A stretch of 51,369 bases of DNA from Methylobacterium sp. E-066 (GTDB taxonomy: Bacteria > Pseudomonadota > Alphaproteobacteria > Rhizobiales > Beijerinckiaceae): assembly GCF_022829635.1 (NCBI RefSeq), contig NZ_JAKSYO010000127.1, positions 1 to 51,369 of the forward strand. The letters run 5' to 3'. Positions 7,492-15,811 of this stretch are shown here, piece by piece. The notes beneath the pieces are model-generated. The model worked only from the letters and a program-made list of their open reading frames with translations, made no database searches and was not told the DNA's origin. The first letter of the stretch is position 1; every line of letters begins with the position of its first letter. A program made the position numbers and the translations under genes.

Positions 7492-8769
7492 TTACTGAGC
7501 GAGCACCGGTGCGAGGTTCGCCTGCGGCGCCTTGGTGTAGGCCGCCCGCATCGGCTTGAGCACGAACAGGGCCAGGAACGCCGCGAGAATATTGAGCCCG
7601 GCCGCCACCAGGAACACCGTGTGCCAGCTCCCCGTCATGGTCGTGAGCACGCTGGTATAGGGCACGATCAGCGCCGCCGTGCCCTTGGCTGTGTAGAGCA
7701 GGCCGGCATTGGTCGCGGCGTATTTCGAGCCAAAGGTGTCGCCGCAGGTCGCCGGGAACAGCGAGTAGATCTCACCCCAGGCGAAGAACACCAGACCGGT
7801 GAGCAGCACGAAGGCGATCGGGTTCTCGCCGAACTGGCTCAGCGCGTAGATGCCCAGGCCCTCGATGGCGAAGGAGATGAACATCGTGTTCTCGCGGCCG
7901 ATATGGTCCGAGACCCAACCGAAGAACGGCCGCGTCACGCCGTTGAGCACCCGGTCCAGGGTCGCCGCGAAGGTGAGCGCCGGCAGCGTGATCCCGAGCA
8001 GCGAGACCGGCACGTCGGCGATCTTGAAGTCCTTGGCGATCGGGCCGAGCTGCGCGGTCGCCATCAGGCCGCCGGCGGCCATCATGACGAACATCGCGTA
8101 CATCACCCAGAAGATCGGGGTCCGCACCATCTCACCCGGCTTGAAGTCGCGCTTGGACTGGCTGACCCGGGCGACATCCGGAACCTGGCCCTTGGCCGGC
8201 GACCGGAGGAACAGGGCGATCAGCATCACGATCAGGCCCTGGCCGATGCCGAAGTAAAAGAACGCGGCCTCGTAGCCTTGGGACTTGATCATGGCCTGGA
8301 TCGGCACGACGGTGAGCGCCGAGCCGGCGCCGAAGCCCATCGCGGTGATGCCGGCGGCAAGACCGCGGCGATCCGGGAACCACTTGAGGGAGTTGCCCAC
8401 GCAGGTCCCGTAGACCGCACCCGCGCCGGTGCCGCCGATGGCAGCTGCCACGTAGAGCATCGTGAGGGTTTCCGCATAGGAATTCATCACCCAGGCGATG
8501 CCGCAGAGCAGGCCGCCGAACAGGGTGACGATCCGCGGGCCGTACTTGTCGACGAACCAGCCCTCGATCGGCACCAGCCAGGTCTCGGTGACGACAAACA
8601 ACGTGAAGGCGATCTGAATCGCGGCGCGATCCCAGCCGTGCCGCTCCTGCATCGGGTTCACGAAGAAGGTCCAGCCGTACTGCATGTTGGCGATCATGCA
8701 CATGCAGACGACGCCGAATGCCAGCTGGAGCCATCGGCCCCGCCCGACCGGTTTGCGGATCTCGGACAT
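7492..8769 (-). CDS. oxlT: MFS transporter, OxlT-type oxalate:formate antiporter
   Basis: A 425-aa major facilitator with twelve predicted membrane helices and an Asp/Lys-rich central loop near residues 190-215. The helix II-III loop DKYGPR and helix VIII-IX loop SDHIGR are the MFS signatures. OxlT of Oxalobacter uses one Arg in helix VIII and one Lys in helix XI to bind oxalate; here Arg280 (VTRPFFGW) and Lys362 (LLYTAKGT) have nearly the same spacing (82 versus 83). The role would be electrogenic exchange of oxalate for formate across the inner membrane. GGAGGGAAG stands directly before the ATG at 8769. The adjacent frc and the divergent GntR gene support an oxalate function; other dicarboxylates cannot be excluded. 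Confidence 0.88.
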   Translation of the reverse strand: MSEIRKPVGRGRWLQLAFGVVCMCMIANMQYGWTFFVNPMQERHGWDRAAIQIAFTLFVVTETWLVPIEGWFVDKYGPRIVTLFGGLLCGIAWVMNSYAETLTMLYVAAAIGGTGAGAVYGTCVGNSLKWFPDRRGLAAGITAMGFGAGSALTVVPIQAMIKSQGYEAAFFYFGIGQGLIVMLIALFLRSPAKGQVPDVARVSQSKRDFKPGEMVRTPIFWVMYAMFVMMAAGGLMATAQLGPIAKDFKIADVPVSLLGITLPALTFAATLDRVLNGVTRPFFGWVSDHIGRENTMFISFAIEGLGIYALSQFGENPIAFVLLTGLVFFAWGEIYSLFPATCGDTFGSKYAATNAGLLYTAKGTAALIVPYTSVLTTMTGSWHTVFLVAAGLNILAAFLALFVLKPMRAAYTKAPQANLAPVLAQ

Positions 8770-9255
8770 ACGCTTCCCTCCAGATTGGATTTATTATTTT
8801 CTCTCGTTCGCCGGCTGTGTTTATGACCCGACGGCGCCGCCCGTGGCAGTACAAACCGCGGTGCGTGCTTTGAAAAATTCTTGGCTGGCGGACAAACGAA
8901 GTCTCGGCGGCGCCGCCTTCCACCGCCGAAAAGTCTCACCCGCGCCGTTCTGGTCTACGGTATGCCAGATGAATGGTGCTGAGGTCGGGAGGATCTGTCA
9001 ATCGATCCTGCATAAAAATACACGAATTGGCCGCGGGATTACCGGGGCATCGGATACGTGAGCTCCAAAGTTGGCATTACCGTTCCAGTTTGTGCCGCCA
9101 CCGCGTGATCTGCTCGATCGCGCCGTTCGCGACCGGTCTGTGGAGTTGGCTCGCAATCGGCTAGGATCTGCCAAAGGTTTGGGCTAGTTCGTTTAAAGAG
9201 CGCACGACACAGAACACGTGCGAGAAATCATGGGCATGGGCCGACTGGACGAGGC
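8770..9255. other. Divergent control region, antiporter / GntR regulator
   Basis: 486 bp with lower GC content than its surroundings, including an AT-rich tract just upstream of the antiporter start. It contains CGGTATGCCA at 8958-8967, which shares the 12-mer ATCTGGCATACC (minus strand) with the site near 10409. No coding sequence is supported here. Confidence 0.5.
8958..8967. promoter_or_regulatory. Candidate GntR operator in the antiporter/regulator intergenic region
   Basis: CGGTATGCCA is part of the minus-strand string ATCTGGCATACC, which recurs at 10406-10417 on the plus strand. It lies between two divergent genes of the oxalate block, the expected place for an autoregulating repressor site. 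Inference only. Confidence 0.3.
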
Positions 9256-9948
9256 ATGTCGAACTCTGAACCGTTGAGCGTTAAACCGATCGTCGCCAGC
9301 TCCAGTCTACGGACCTTGGCTTATGAAGCGCTCAAGACTGCTATCACCAACATGGACATCTACGGGCGGCCGGATGAGGTGCGGCTCGACGAGCGGAAAC
9401 TGTCGCAGGATCTCGGCGTCAGCCGCACGCCTGTCCGTGAGGCGCTCACCGTCCTGGAGCAGGAAGGGTTCGTTCGGTCCGAGGCGCGCCGCGGTGTCTT
9501 CGTTATCAAGAAGAACAAGCGCGAGATCGTCGGCATGATCCACGCCTGGACGGCCCTGGAGAGCATGGCGGCACGCCTCGCCTGTGCCAGCGCCACCGAC
9601 AAACAGCTCCGGTCGCTGCGCGAATCATTTCCGGAGTTCTATGAGGGCCAGCCGGCCGAGCATATTGACGAATACTCGGACGCCAATATCCGCTTCCATC
9701 AGCGGATCATTGCGCTCGGCCATTGCGAGCCGATCGCCGAGCTGACCAGCAACCTGCTGATGCATGTCCGTGGCATCCGCAGCACCGCGCTCCGTCAGGG
9801 CGACCGGGCGGAGCGGTCGATCCGCGAGCACGTGGCGATCATCGCCGCGCTGGAAGCCCGAGATGCCGATACGGCGGAACGGCTGGTGCGGGAACACGGT
9901 CTCGGCCTCGCCCAGCACGTGGACAGGTACGGCGATTACCTCGACTGA
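9256..9948 (+). CDS. GntR family regulator with FCD domain
   Basis: A 230-aa FadR-subfamily GntR regulator. The winged helix-turn-helix covers about residues 18-86, with LDERKLSQDLGVSRTPVREA as the typical recognition segment and GVFVIKK as the wing. The C-terminal FCD ligand domain is all-helical and keeps the metal-binding set Asp142, His148 (DANIRFH), His192 (REHVAII) and His214 (REHGL), so a divalent metal probably helps bind a carboxylate effector. Divergent orientation to the oxalate antiporter suggests it controls the oxalate block in response to oxalate, glyoxylate or a related acid. The effector cannot be read from sequence. Confidence 0.92.
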   Translation: MSNSEPLSVKPIVASSSLRTLAYEALKTAITNMDIYGRPDEVRLDERKLSQDLGVSRTPVREALTVLEQEGFVRSEARRGVFVIKKNKREIVGMIHAWTALESMAARLACASATDKQLRSLRESFPEFYEGQPAEHIDEYSDANIRFHQRIIALGHCEPIAELTSNLLMHVRGIRSTALRQGDRAERSIREHVAIIAALEARDADTAERLVREHGLGLAQHVDRYGDYLD

Positions 9949-10030
9949 GGATCCTCGACCGGGCGATGAATCGTGGTCGAACGGTACCCGCCTCCCGCGA
10001 GCCTGTTTGACCGGCGTTTCCCATCCTCGC

Positions 10031-10153
10031 CCTCATCCTGAGGCGCCGGAGCGGAGCGGAGGCCTCGAAGGAGCCCTCCAGCCAGCCGCGCGGTCCCTGG
10101 AGGGCTCCTTCGAGGCCCGGCGATCTGCGATCGCCGGGCACCTCAGGATGAGG
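10031..10153. repeat. Dispersed palindromic intergenic repeat, copy 1
   Basis: Bounded by the perfect 13-bp inverted ends CCTCATCCTGAGG and CCTCAGGATGAGG, with internal complementary blocks (CCTCGAAGGAGCCCTCCA and TGGAGGGCTCCTTCGAGG) that fold into a long stem. An arm near the right end (GGCGATCTGCGATCGCC) forms a side hairpin. A second diverged copy lies at 45092-45202. No protein is encoded, so it resembles a non-autonomous REP/MITE-like element. Confidence 0.85.
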
Positions 10154-10408
10154 GGAGAGAGTGGGATCGTGCGGTCAAATAAGCTTTGAGCGGCCTCCGA
10201 GAGCATCGTTTATCGAACGCGCGTTCTGACAGGACCAATTGTGTCCGATCTCATGTCGCAATCCGATTGCGGTGCAACATGCTCCGTCTTCAAGGGGCCT
10301 AACTCGACACATGGCGTGCTGAGCAACCAACACCGCGATCGGGATTGCCGGTCGCTCTCCGGTTGACGGTCGCCTCATGCATTCCGGGCATGACTGGAAT
10401 TCGGTATC

Positions 10409-10418
10409 TGGCATACCA
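10409..10418. promoter_or_regulatory. Third candidate GntR-type palindrome
   Basis: TGGCATACCA matches TGGTATACCA with one change, and its flank repeats the 8958 site (ATCTGGCATACC). It lies about 70 bp upstream of a small membrane-protein frame and 460 bp after the GntR gene. Confidence 0.25.
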
Positions 10419-10489
10419 GTTTGCGGCGCGGCATGGCATCTCTTGCATCGCAACATCGTTTTCCTGCCGAGCCGCACCGGAGCCTCCCG

Positions 10490-10642
10490 ATGATCGCCAG
10501 TTTCCTCGTCGTGTTTGTCGCCCTCGCCGCTTGCCAGGCCCTGCTGGCCGTCAAGCTCGCGGACATCCTGAGCCCGTCCTCCGATGCCGGAAAGGCCTCC
10601 GCCCAGCCGGTCCGTCAGGACGGCGCCGTCAGCCTCGCCTGA
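10490..10642 (+). CDS. Small membrane protein (hypothetical)
   Basis: A 50-aa frame from the ATG at 10490, preceded by GGAG about 10 bp upstream. Residues 2-25 (IASFLVVFVALAACQALLAVK) form one hydrophobic segment that could be a membrane anchor or a signal peptide with a Cys at residue 15; the tail is polar (SPSSDAGKASAQPVRQDGA). No family is recognised. A short membrane-protein gene is plausible, but chance coding in GC-rich DNA cannot be excluded. Confidence 0.45.
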   Translation: MIASFLVVFVALAACQALLAVKLADILSPSSDAGKASAQPVRQDGAVSLA

Positions 10643-10756
10643 ACACTGCTTTTCCGGCGTCTATACGCGGGCAGACTGCGTAGGGTTAACACTTTGCTCA
10701 AGGGTTTCCGCTAGCGTCAACGGATCGTTGACCATGCGGGCGAGGGAGCAACCGCG

Positions 10757-11830
10757 TTGGCCCTCGGCATCTCTTCGCGGACCGCGGACGGTCCGTTCGT
10801 CCTGCTGGTCTCGGATCGTCCATCCGAACGCGCCGCTCTCGAGCGTGCCATCGCTCTGGTGATGGATTGCCGTGCGGTCCCCGCCGGCAAGGCGATTCCT
10901 TCGGGACGTCCCCATCTCATCGTTCTGGACCTGCCGCCGACGCAGGCGGCGGCGCTGGAGCCAACGCTGACCCATCGTGGGCTGCCGGTTCCGCGCCTCG
11001 TCCTGGTTCGCGGCGAGCCGTTGAAGGCCTCCCCGCATGTGCGCCAGCTGCCGGCGGCCGCTCCGCGCCAGCAGGTGCTGGCGAATGTCTTCGCGATGAT
11101 CGAGGCCGTGACGCGCTCGGTGGAGACACGCCGGCAAAAACTCGTCGGGCGCGTCTCGGACGCGACCGCGATCGTGTCCGAACTGTTCGACAGCGCGGCG
11201 CTCGGAGCGGGGCTGCAGCGCGCCGATGTCGAGCGCGGGACCGCGCTGGTGCTGGCCGCCATCTCCGAGGCCGGGATCACGGATTGGCTCGCCGAAGTCT
11301 GGCGCCACGATATCGGCGTCTACCAGCACACGTTGGGGGTGGCCGGCCATGCCGCGAGCTTCGGCGCGCAGATCGGGCTGAGCCGGATCGACCTCGCGCG
11401 CTTGGTGCGATCCGCCCTCCTCCACGACATCGGCAAGTCGCGCATCCCGAGCGAGATCCTGAACAAGCCCGGCCATCTCGACCCGGAGGAGTTGCGGCTG
11501 ATGCAGCGCCATCCGGTGATCGGCGCCGATCTTCTGCGGGCCCAGGGCACGTTCGAGGACGAGGTCATCGACGTCGTCCTGCATCATCACGAGCGCCTCG
11601 ACGGGACCGGCTATCCGGACCGGCTCCGGGGCGTGGCGATCTCCGATCTGGTCCGTATCGTGGCGATCTGCGACGTGTTCTCGGCCCTGACCGAGCGCCG
11701 CGCCTACCGGAAGCCCGCCAGCCCCGCCGAGGCTCTGGCGATCATGACCGACGGGTCCGGCCATCTCGACCCCGATCTCCTGCGCGTGTTCGCACCGGTC
11801 ATGCTCGGGGGTGACGCCCTCGCGGCCTGA
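10757..11830 (+). CDS. HD-GYP domain protein with degenerate receiver
   Basis: A 357-aa protein starting at TTG 10757, preceded by GAGGGAG at good spacing. Residues 12-120 resemble a response-regulator receiver (FVLLVSDRPSERAAL, HLIVLDLPP), but the acidic pair is reduced to SD and the conserved Thr and Lys are not visible, so phosphorylation may not occur. Residues about 185-345 form an HD-GYP domain: His187 region (YQHTLGVAGHA), HD at 223-224 (LLHDIGKSRIP) and HHHERLDGTGYP from residue 276. Such domains hydrolyse cyclic di-GMP to GMP in the cytoplasm. The metal and GYP residues are intact, so activity is likely. The input signal is unknown. Confidence 0.9.
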   Translation: MALGISSRTADGPFVLLVSDRPSERAALERAIALVMDCRAVPAGKAIPSGRPHLIVLDLPPTQAAALEPTLTHRGLPVPRLVLVRGEPLKASPHVRQLPAAAPRQQVLANVFAMIEAVTRSVETRRQKLVGRVSDATAIVSELFDSAALGAGLQRADVERGTALVLAAISEAGITDWLAEVWRHDIGVYQHTLGVAGHAASFGAQIGLSRIDLARLVRSALLHDIGKSRIPSEILNKPGHLDPEELRLMQRHPVIGADLLRAQGTFEDEVIDVVLHHHERLDGTGYPDRLRGVAISDLVRIVAICDVFSALTERRAYRKPASPAEALAIMTDGSGHLDPDLLRVFAPVMLGGDALAA

Positions 11831-11947
11831 TCGCCGTGGCCTCGGCGCCACGGTTCGACGGTGCGGGTCGAGGCCAACGACGAGTGCCGCGCTTTCGCCG
11901 CAACCGCGCCCGAGGGAGACGCATCCCGTCTGGAAGCGCTGTCCCCC

Positions 11948-12442
11948 GTGTCGAAATTTTACCTCGTCGTCGCTGCCGCCCTGTCGCTGTCGCTCGCCGG
12001 TTGCGGTGGCCTGTCGTTCACGCCCGAACCGAATGTCGAGACCACAACCCATACCGCGATCCTCGACGAGGTCGCCGCCGCGGCCGTGATCTCGGCCTAC
12101 CGGGTCCAGCACGGGCTCAGCCCGGTCATCGTCGACACCGGCTTGGTGAAGGCCGCCGCGTTTCAGGCCGGCAACAATGCCCGCCACGGCCAGCTCAGCC
12201 ACGATGTCGGCGGCAGCTTCACCGCGCGCATGGCCTCAGCGGGTCTGGCAAGGTCCTACGCCGCGGAGAATCTCAGCGCCGGCTCCGAAACCTTCGAGCA
12301 GGTGCTCGCCCGCTGGAAGGCCAGTCCCGAGCACAACAAAAACATGCTGCTCCCGCAGATCCGCCGGATCGGCATCGCTCGGGTCGACGCGCCCGATACC
12401 CGCTACAAGCGGTTCTGGGCGCTGGTGATGGCGGGCGGCTGA
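11948..12442 (+). CDS. CAP-domain (SCP/PR-1-like) lipoprotein
   Basis: From GTG 11948 the product is 164 aa with a lipoprotein signal peptide: SKFYLVVAAALSLSLAGC, lipobox Cys19. A longer frame from 11861 lacks a signal peptide at its start and is less likely. After a short linker comes a CAP domain (about residues 38-160) with YRVQHGLSPV, ARHGQLSHD, AENLSAG and SPEHNKNML, the usual bacterial DUF-type SCP signatures. It is likely anchored in the envelope; bacterial CAP proteins have been linked to envelope and extracellular roles but the specific role is unknown. The stop is 4 bp from the convergent recJ stop. Confidence 0.85.
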   Translation: MSKFYLVVAAALSLSLAGCGGLSFTPEPNVETTTHTAILDEVAAAAVISAYRVQHGLSPVIVDTGLVKAAAFQAGNNARHGQLSHDVGGSFTARMASAGLARSYAAENLSAGSETFEQVLARWKASPEHNKNMLLPQIRRIGIARVDAPDTRYKRFWALVMAGG

Positions 12443-12446
12443 TCGA

Positions 12447-14279
12447 TCAGGGCTCGGCCAGAGCTAGATCGACGATCCGCAGCTGTGCCCGCTCGGCCCC
12501 GCGCCAGCGGTCGCAGGACAACGTGCCGGCCACGTGCATCTCCTGGCCGATTCCCCTCAGCAGGGCCTGACCGAGCGGGCGTTCCGCGGCGCGAAAGCAG
12601 ATCGCCCCGACGGCTTGCCCGTCGCGGCTGCGCAGGCGGGCGCGGACATGGCCGGAGCCGACGACAGCGGCATCGACCAGACGATGGCGGCCGAGGGCGA
12701 AGACCGGCTCTGGCGCGCCCTGCCCGAACGGCCCGGCGCGCTGGAGCAGCCGCACGGTCTCGGCAGTGGCGCCGCCGGCGCTGAGGCCGCCGTCGATCAG
12801 CAGGGCGTCGGCCGCCCGCGAGACCGCGACGCTGGCCCCGAGCAAGGCTGCCAGATGCGTCTCGAAGCGCGGGATATCGTCGGCTCGCAGGGTGACGCCG
12901 GCCGCCATGGCGTGGCCACCGCCCTTGCTGGCGAGGCCGGCCTCGACGCAGGCGCGGACGGCTAGGCCGAGATCGGCTCCCGGAATCGAGCGCCCGGAGC
13001 CGGTGGCGCTGCCGTCCGGCCGGATCGCGAAGGCGAAGGCCGGGCGGTTGAAGCGCTCCTTGAGGCGCGCCGCGATCAGCCCGACGATACCGGGATGCCA
13101 CTCGGCGTTCCCCGTCACCAGCACGGCCCGGGCGGGATCGAGGGTCAGGGCGCGGTCCATCTCGGCCTCCGCCTCGGACACGGCATGCGCCTCGATCGCC
13201 TGACGCTCGCGGTTGAGCCGGTCGAGGTCGGCGGCGATCCGGGCGGCCTCGACCGGATCCGCGGTGGTGAGCAGGCGCGCCCCGAGGGCCGAATCGCCGA
13301 TCCGGCCGCCGGCATTGATCCGCGGCCCCAGCACGAAGCCGAGATGCCAGGATTCCGGGGGTTCGCTGAGGGAGGCGGCGTCGAGCAGGGCCGCAAGACC
13401 GATCCGGCCCCGGTGGCGCATCACCGTCAGCCCCTGGGTCACGAAGGCGCGGTTCAGGCCGATCAGCGGCACCACGTCGGCCACCGTCGCCAGGGCCACG
13501 AGGTCGAGAGCGTCCGTGAGGGTCGGCTCCGGGCGATCCGGACCGAAATAGCCGTCCCGGCGCAGGGCGCGGTTGAGGGCGGCGAGCGTCAGGAACACGA
13601 CCCCGGCGGCGCAGAGATGGCCGAGGCCGGAGAGGTCGTCGAGGCGATTGGGGTTCACCACCGCGCGGGCGGGGGGTAGCAGCTCGGCGGCGGAGTGGTG
13701 ATCGAGCACGATCACGTCGAGGCCCAGCTTCTCGGCCTCCTCCAGCGGTCCGTGGCCGCTCGTGCCGCAATCGACGCAGACCAGCAGGGTTGCGCCCTCG
13801 GCCGCCAAGGCGGTGATCGCCGCGGCATTCGGGCCGTAGCCCTCGGTGATCCGGTCCGGGATGTGGATCGGTGCCCGCAGGCCGAGCTGGCGCAGGTAGC
13901 CGGCAAGCAACGCCGCGCTGGCCGCGCCATCCACGTCGTAATCGCCGAACACGGCGACGATCTCGCCGCGGCGGATGGCCCGCACGAGCCGGCGCACGGC
14001 CGCATCCATGTCGAGCAGCGTGTCCGGATCCGGCATCAGGTCGCGCAGGCGCGGCGCCAAGTGGCGTGCAGCTTCGTCCGGCGCCACCTGCCGGCCAGCC
14101 AGCACCCGCGCCAGAAGTTCGGGCAGACCGTGAGCCTGAACCATCTTGGCGATGTGGTTCTGCACCGCCAGGCCGGCGCAACGCTCCTGCCAGCGCCGCC
14201 CGGTCACGGAAGCGGCAACCCCCAGGAACGGCGGCGGATCGGCGATCAGCGAGGCGGCGGCGGCGGACACGGGCGGCAC
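12447..14279 (-). CDS. recJ: Single-stranded-DNA-specific exonuclease RecJ
   Basis: A 610-aa DHH-family 5'-3' exonuclease acting on single-stranded DNA in RecF-pathway recombination, mismatch repair and base-excision repair. Motifs in order: DYDVDG at 113-118, CVDCGTSGHG at 168-177, LDHHSA at 192-197, the DHHA1 region with GGGHAMAAG near 460, and a C-terminal OB fold. Length matches the family. The start at GTG 14279 is within a GC-rich context without a strong Shine-Dalgarno; the N-terminus PPFLGVAASVTGRRW is typical for alphaproteobacterial RecJ, so the start may be right or a few codons off. Convergent with the CAP lipoprotein gene. Confidence 0.96.
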   Translation of the reverse strand: MPPVSAAAASLIADPPPFLGVAASVTGRRWQERCAGLAVQNHIAKMVQAHGLPELLARVLAGRQVAPDEAARHLAPRLRDLMPDPDTLLDMDAAVRRLVRAIRRGEIVAVFGDYDVDGAASAALLAGYLRQLGLRAPIHIPDRITEGYGPNAAAITALAAEGATLLVCVDCGTSGHGPLEEAEKLGLDVIVLDHHSAAELLPPARAVVNPNRLDDLSGLGHLCAAGVVFLTLAALNRALRRDGYFGPDRPEPTLTDALDLVALATVADVVPLIGLNRAFVTQGLTVMRHRGRIGLAALLDAASLSEPPESWHLGFVLGPRINAGGRIGDSALGARLLTTADPVEAARIAADLDRLNRERQAIEAHAVSEAEAEMDRALTLDPARAVLVTGNAEWHPGIVGLIAARLKERFNRPAFAFAIRPDGSATGSGRSIPGADLGLAVRACVEAGLASKGGGHAMAAGVTLRADDIPRFETHLAALLGASVAVSRAADALLIDGGLSAGGATAETVRLLQRAGPFGQGAPEPVFALGRHRLVDAAVVGSGHVRARLRSRDGQAVGAICFRAAERPLGQALLRGIGQEMHVAGTLSCDRWRGAERAQLRIVDLALAEP

Positions 14280-14353
14280 TCTACACCGGGTCGGACACGG
14301 AATCGCGGGCGCGACGGCAACAGCGGCCGCGATCGACGCTGTCCCGGCAAAAC

Positions 14354-14383
14354 GAAAGGGCGGGCATCGCTGCCCGCCCCTCG
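14354..14383 (-). terminator. Rho-independent terminator of the pnt operon
   Basis: On the minus strand a 9-bp stem GGGCGGGCA / TGCCCGCCC with a GCGA loop (stem 14358-14379) is followed by TTTCGTTTT. It lies 28 bp after the pntB stop. Confidence 0.8.
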
Positions 14384-14406
14384 CCGAAACCGATTTTCAG
14401 ACGGTC

Positions 14407-15807
14407 TCAGAATGCCTTGAGGATGTTGTCGACCACCTTCTTGGCGTCGCCGAACAGCATCATGGTGTTGTCGCGGAAGAACACCTCGTTCTCGACGCCG
14501 GCATAGCCCGAGCCCATGCCGCGCTTGATGAACAGCACCGTCTTGGCCCGCTCCACGTCCAGGATCGGCATGCCGTAGATCGGCGAGGCCTTGTCGGTCT
14601 TGGCCGCCGGGTTGGTGACGTCGTTGGCGCCGATCACGAAGGCGACATCCGCCTGCGGGAACTCGCCGTTGATGTCCTCCAGCTCGAACACCTCGTCGTA
14701 GGGCACGTTCGCCTCGGCGAGCAGCACGTTCATGTGGCCCGGCATGCGGCCCGCCACCGGGTGGATGGCGTATTTCACATCGACGCCCTCCTTCTTCAGC
14801 ATGTCGGCCATCTCGCGCAAACTGTGCTGCGCCTGCGCGACCGCCATGCCGTAGCCCGGGACGATGATCACCCGCTCGGCGTTCTTCATGATGTAGGCCG
14901 CGTCGTCGGCCGAGCCCTGCTTGACCGGGCGCGTCTCGACCTGGCCGGGGCCGGCCGCGGCGGCGGCGTCGCCGCCGAACCCGCCGAGGATCACCGAGAT
15001 GAACGACCGGTTCATCGCGTGGCACATGATGTAGGACAGGATCGCGCCCGAGGAGCCGACCAGCGAGCCGGTGATGATCAGCGCGAGGTTGCCCAGGGTG
15101 AAGCCGATACCGGCCGCCGCCCAACCCGAATACGAGTTGAGCATCGACACGACGACGGGCATGTCGGCGCCGCCGATCGGGATGATCAGCAGGCCGCCCA
15201 GGGCGAAGGACAGCAGCACGATCAGCCAGAAGATCGCCTTGCTCTCGTTGCCGATGAACAGCGCGATCAGCACCACCAATGCGACCGCGAGGCCGATATT
15301 GATGAGGTGCCGGCTCGGCAGCATGATCGGCTTGCCCGACATGCGGCCGTCGAGCTTGGCGAAGGCGATGACCGAGCCGGTGAAGGTGATCGCGCCGATG
15401 GCCGCGCCAAGCGCCATCTCGAACAGCGACTGCTTGTGGATGTGGCCGTTCTCGAGGATGCCCACAGCCTGCGGCGCGTAGAGCGTCGCCGCGGCGCCGG
15501 CCACGGCCGCGAGGCCGACCAGCGAGTGGAACGCGGCCACGAGCTGCGGCATCGCCGTCATCGGCACGCGCTTGGCGATGACCGCGCCGGCCCCGCCGCC
15601 GATGCCGATGCCGAGGATCACCAGGATCCAGGCGCCGAACCCGGCGGGCGGATGGCCGACGAGCGTCGTGAGCACGGCCAGCGCCATGCCGATCATGCCG
15701 TAGAGGTTGCCCTGCCGCGACGTCGTCGGGTGCGAGAGCCCCCGCAACGCCATGATGAACAGGACGCCGGCGACGATGTAGAGAAGCGCGGAGACGTTCT
15801 GGGACAT
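14407..15807 (-). CDS. pntB: NAD(P) transhydrogenase subunit beta
   Basis: A 466-aa inner-membrane subunit of proton-translocating transhydrogenase, which uses the proton gradient to drive NADPH formation from NADH. About nine membrane segments occupy residues 1-270; the NADP-binding domain III lies in the last 180 residues, with VPGYGMAVAQAQ, IHPVAGRMPGHMNVLLAEA, GANDVTNPAA and RGMGSGYAG as the nucleotide-binding motifs. Length is standard. It is the last gene of pntAA-pntAB-pntB, 4 bp after pntAB, and a T-tract terminator follows. In a methylotroph it would supply NADPH for biosynthesis. Confidence 0.97.
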   Translation of the reverse strand: MSQNVSALLYIVAGVLFIMALRGLSHPTTSRQGNLYGMIGMALAVLTTLVGHPPAGFGAWILVILGIGIGGGAGAVIAKRVPMTAMPQLVAAFHSLVGLAAVAGAAATLYAPQAVGILENGHIHKQSLFEMALGAAIGAITFTGSVIAFAKLDGRMSGKPIMLPSRHLINIGLAVALVVLIALFIGNESKAIFWLIVLLSFALGGLLIIPIGGADMPVVVSMLNSYSGWAAAGIGFTLGNLALIITGSLVGSSGAILSYIMCHAMNRSFISVILGGFGGDAAAAAGPGQVETRPVKQGSADDAAYIMKNAERVIIVPGYGMAVAQAQHSLREMADMLKKEGVDVKYAIHPVAGRMPGHMNVLLAEANVPYDEVFELEDINGEFPQADVAFVIGANDVTNPAAKTDKASPIYGMPILDVERAKTVLFIKRGMGSGYAGVENEVFFRDNTMMLFGDAKKVVDNILKAF

Positions 15808-15811
15808 CGTC

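Larger units (their letters stand above)
9949..10489. other. Intergenic region containing a palindromic repeat
   Basis: 541 bp between the GntR gene and a small membrane-protein frame. It contains the 123-bp palindromic repeat at 10031-10153 and the palindrome TGGCATACCA at 10409-10418. The rest shows no gene, T-tract terminator or RNA that I can support. Confidence 0.5.

Noticed and set aside
6931..8826. 631-residue plus-strand open frame opposite the antiporter and aldolase
   Set aside because: Arg/His/Glu-rich antisense frame with no domain; real motifs are on the minus strand.
10175..10477. Minus-strand frame with CxxC...CxxC resembling a zinc ribbon
   Set aside because: The Cys pairs look suggestive (RCKRC and SCPEC), but there is no ribosome site, the rest is not zinc-ribbon-like, and the region shows no coding bias; probably chance.
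10661..12202. 513-residue minus-strand frame opposite the HD-GYP and CAP genes
   Set aside because: The plus strand has HD-GYP and lipobox motifs; the minus frame has none.
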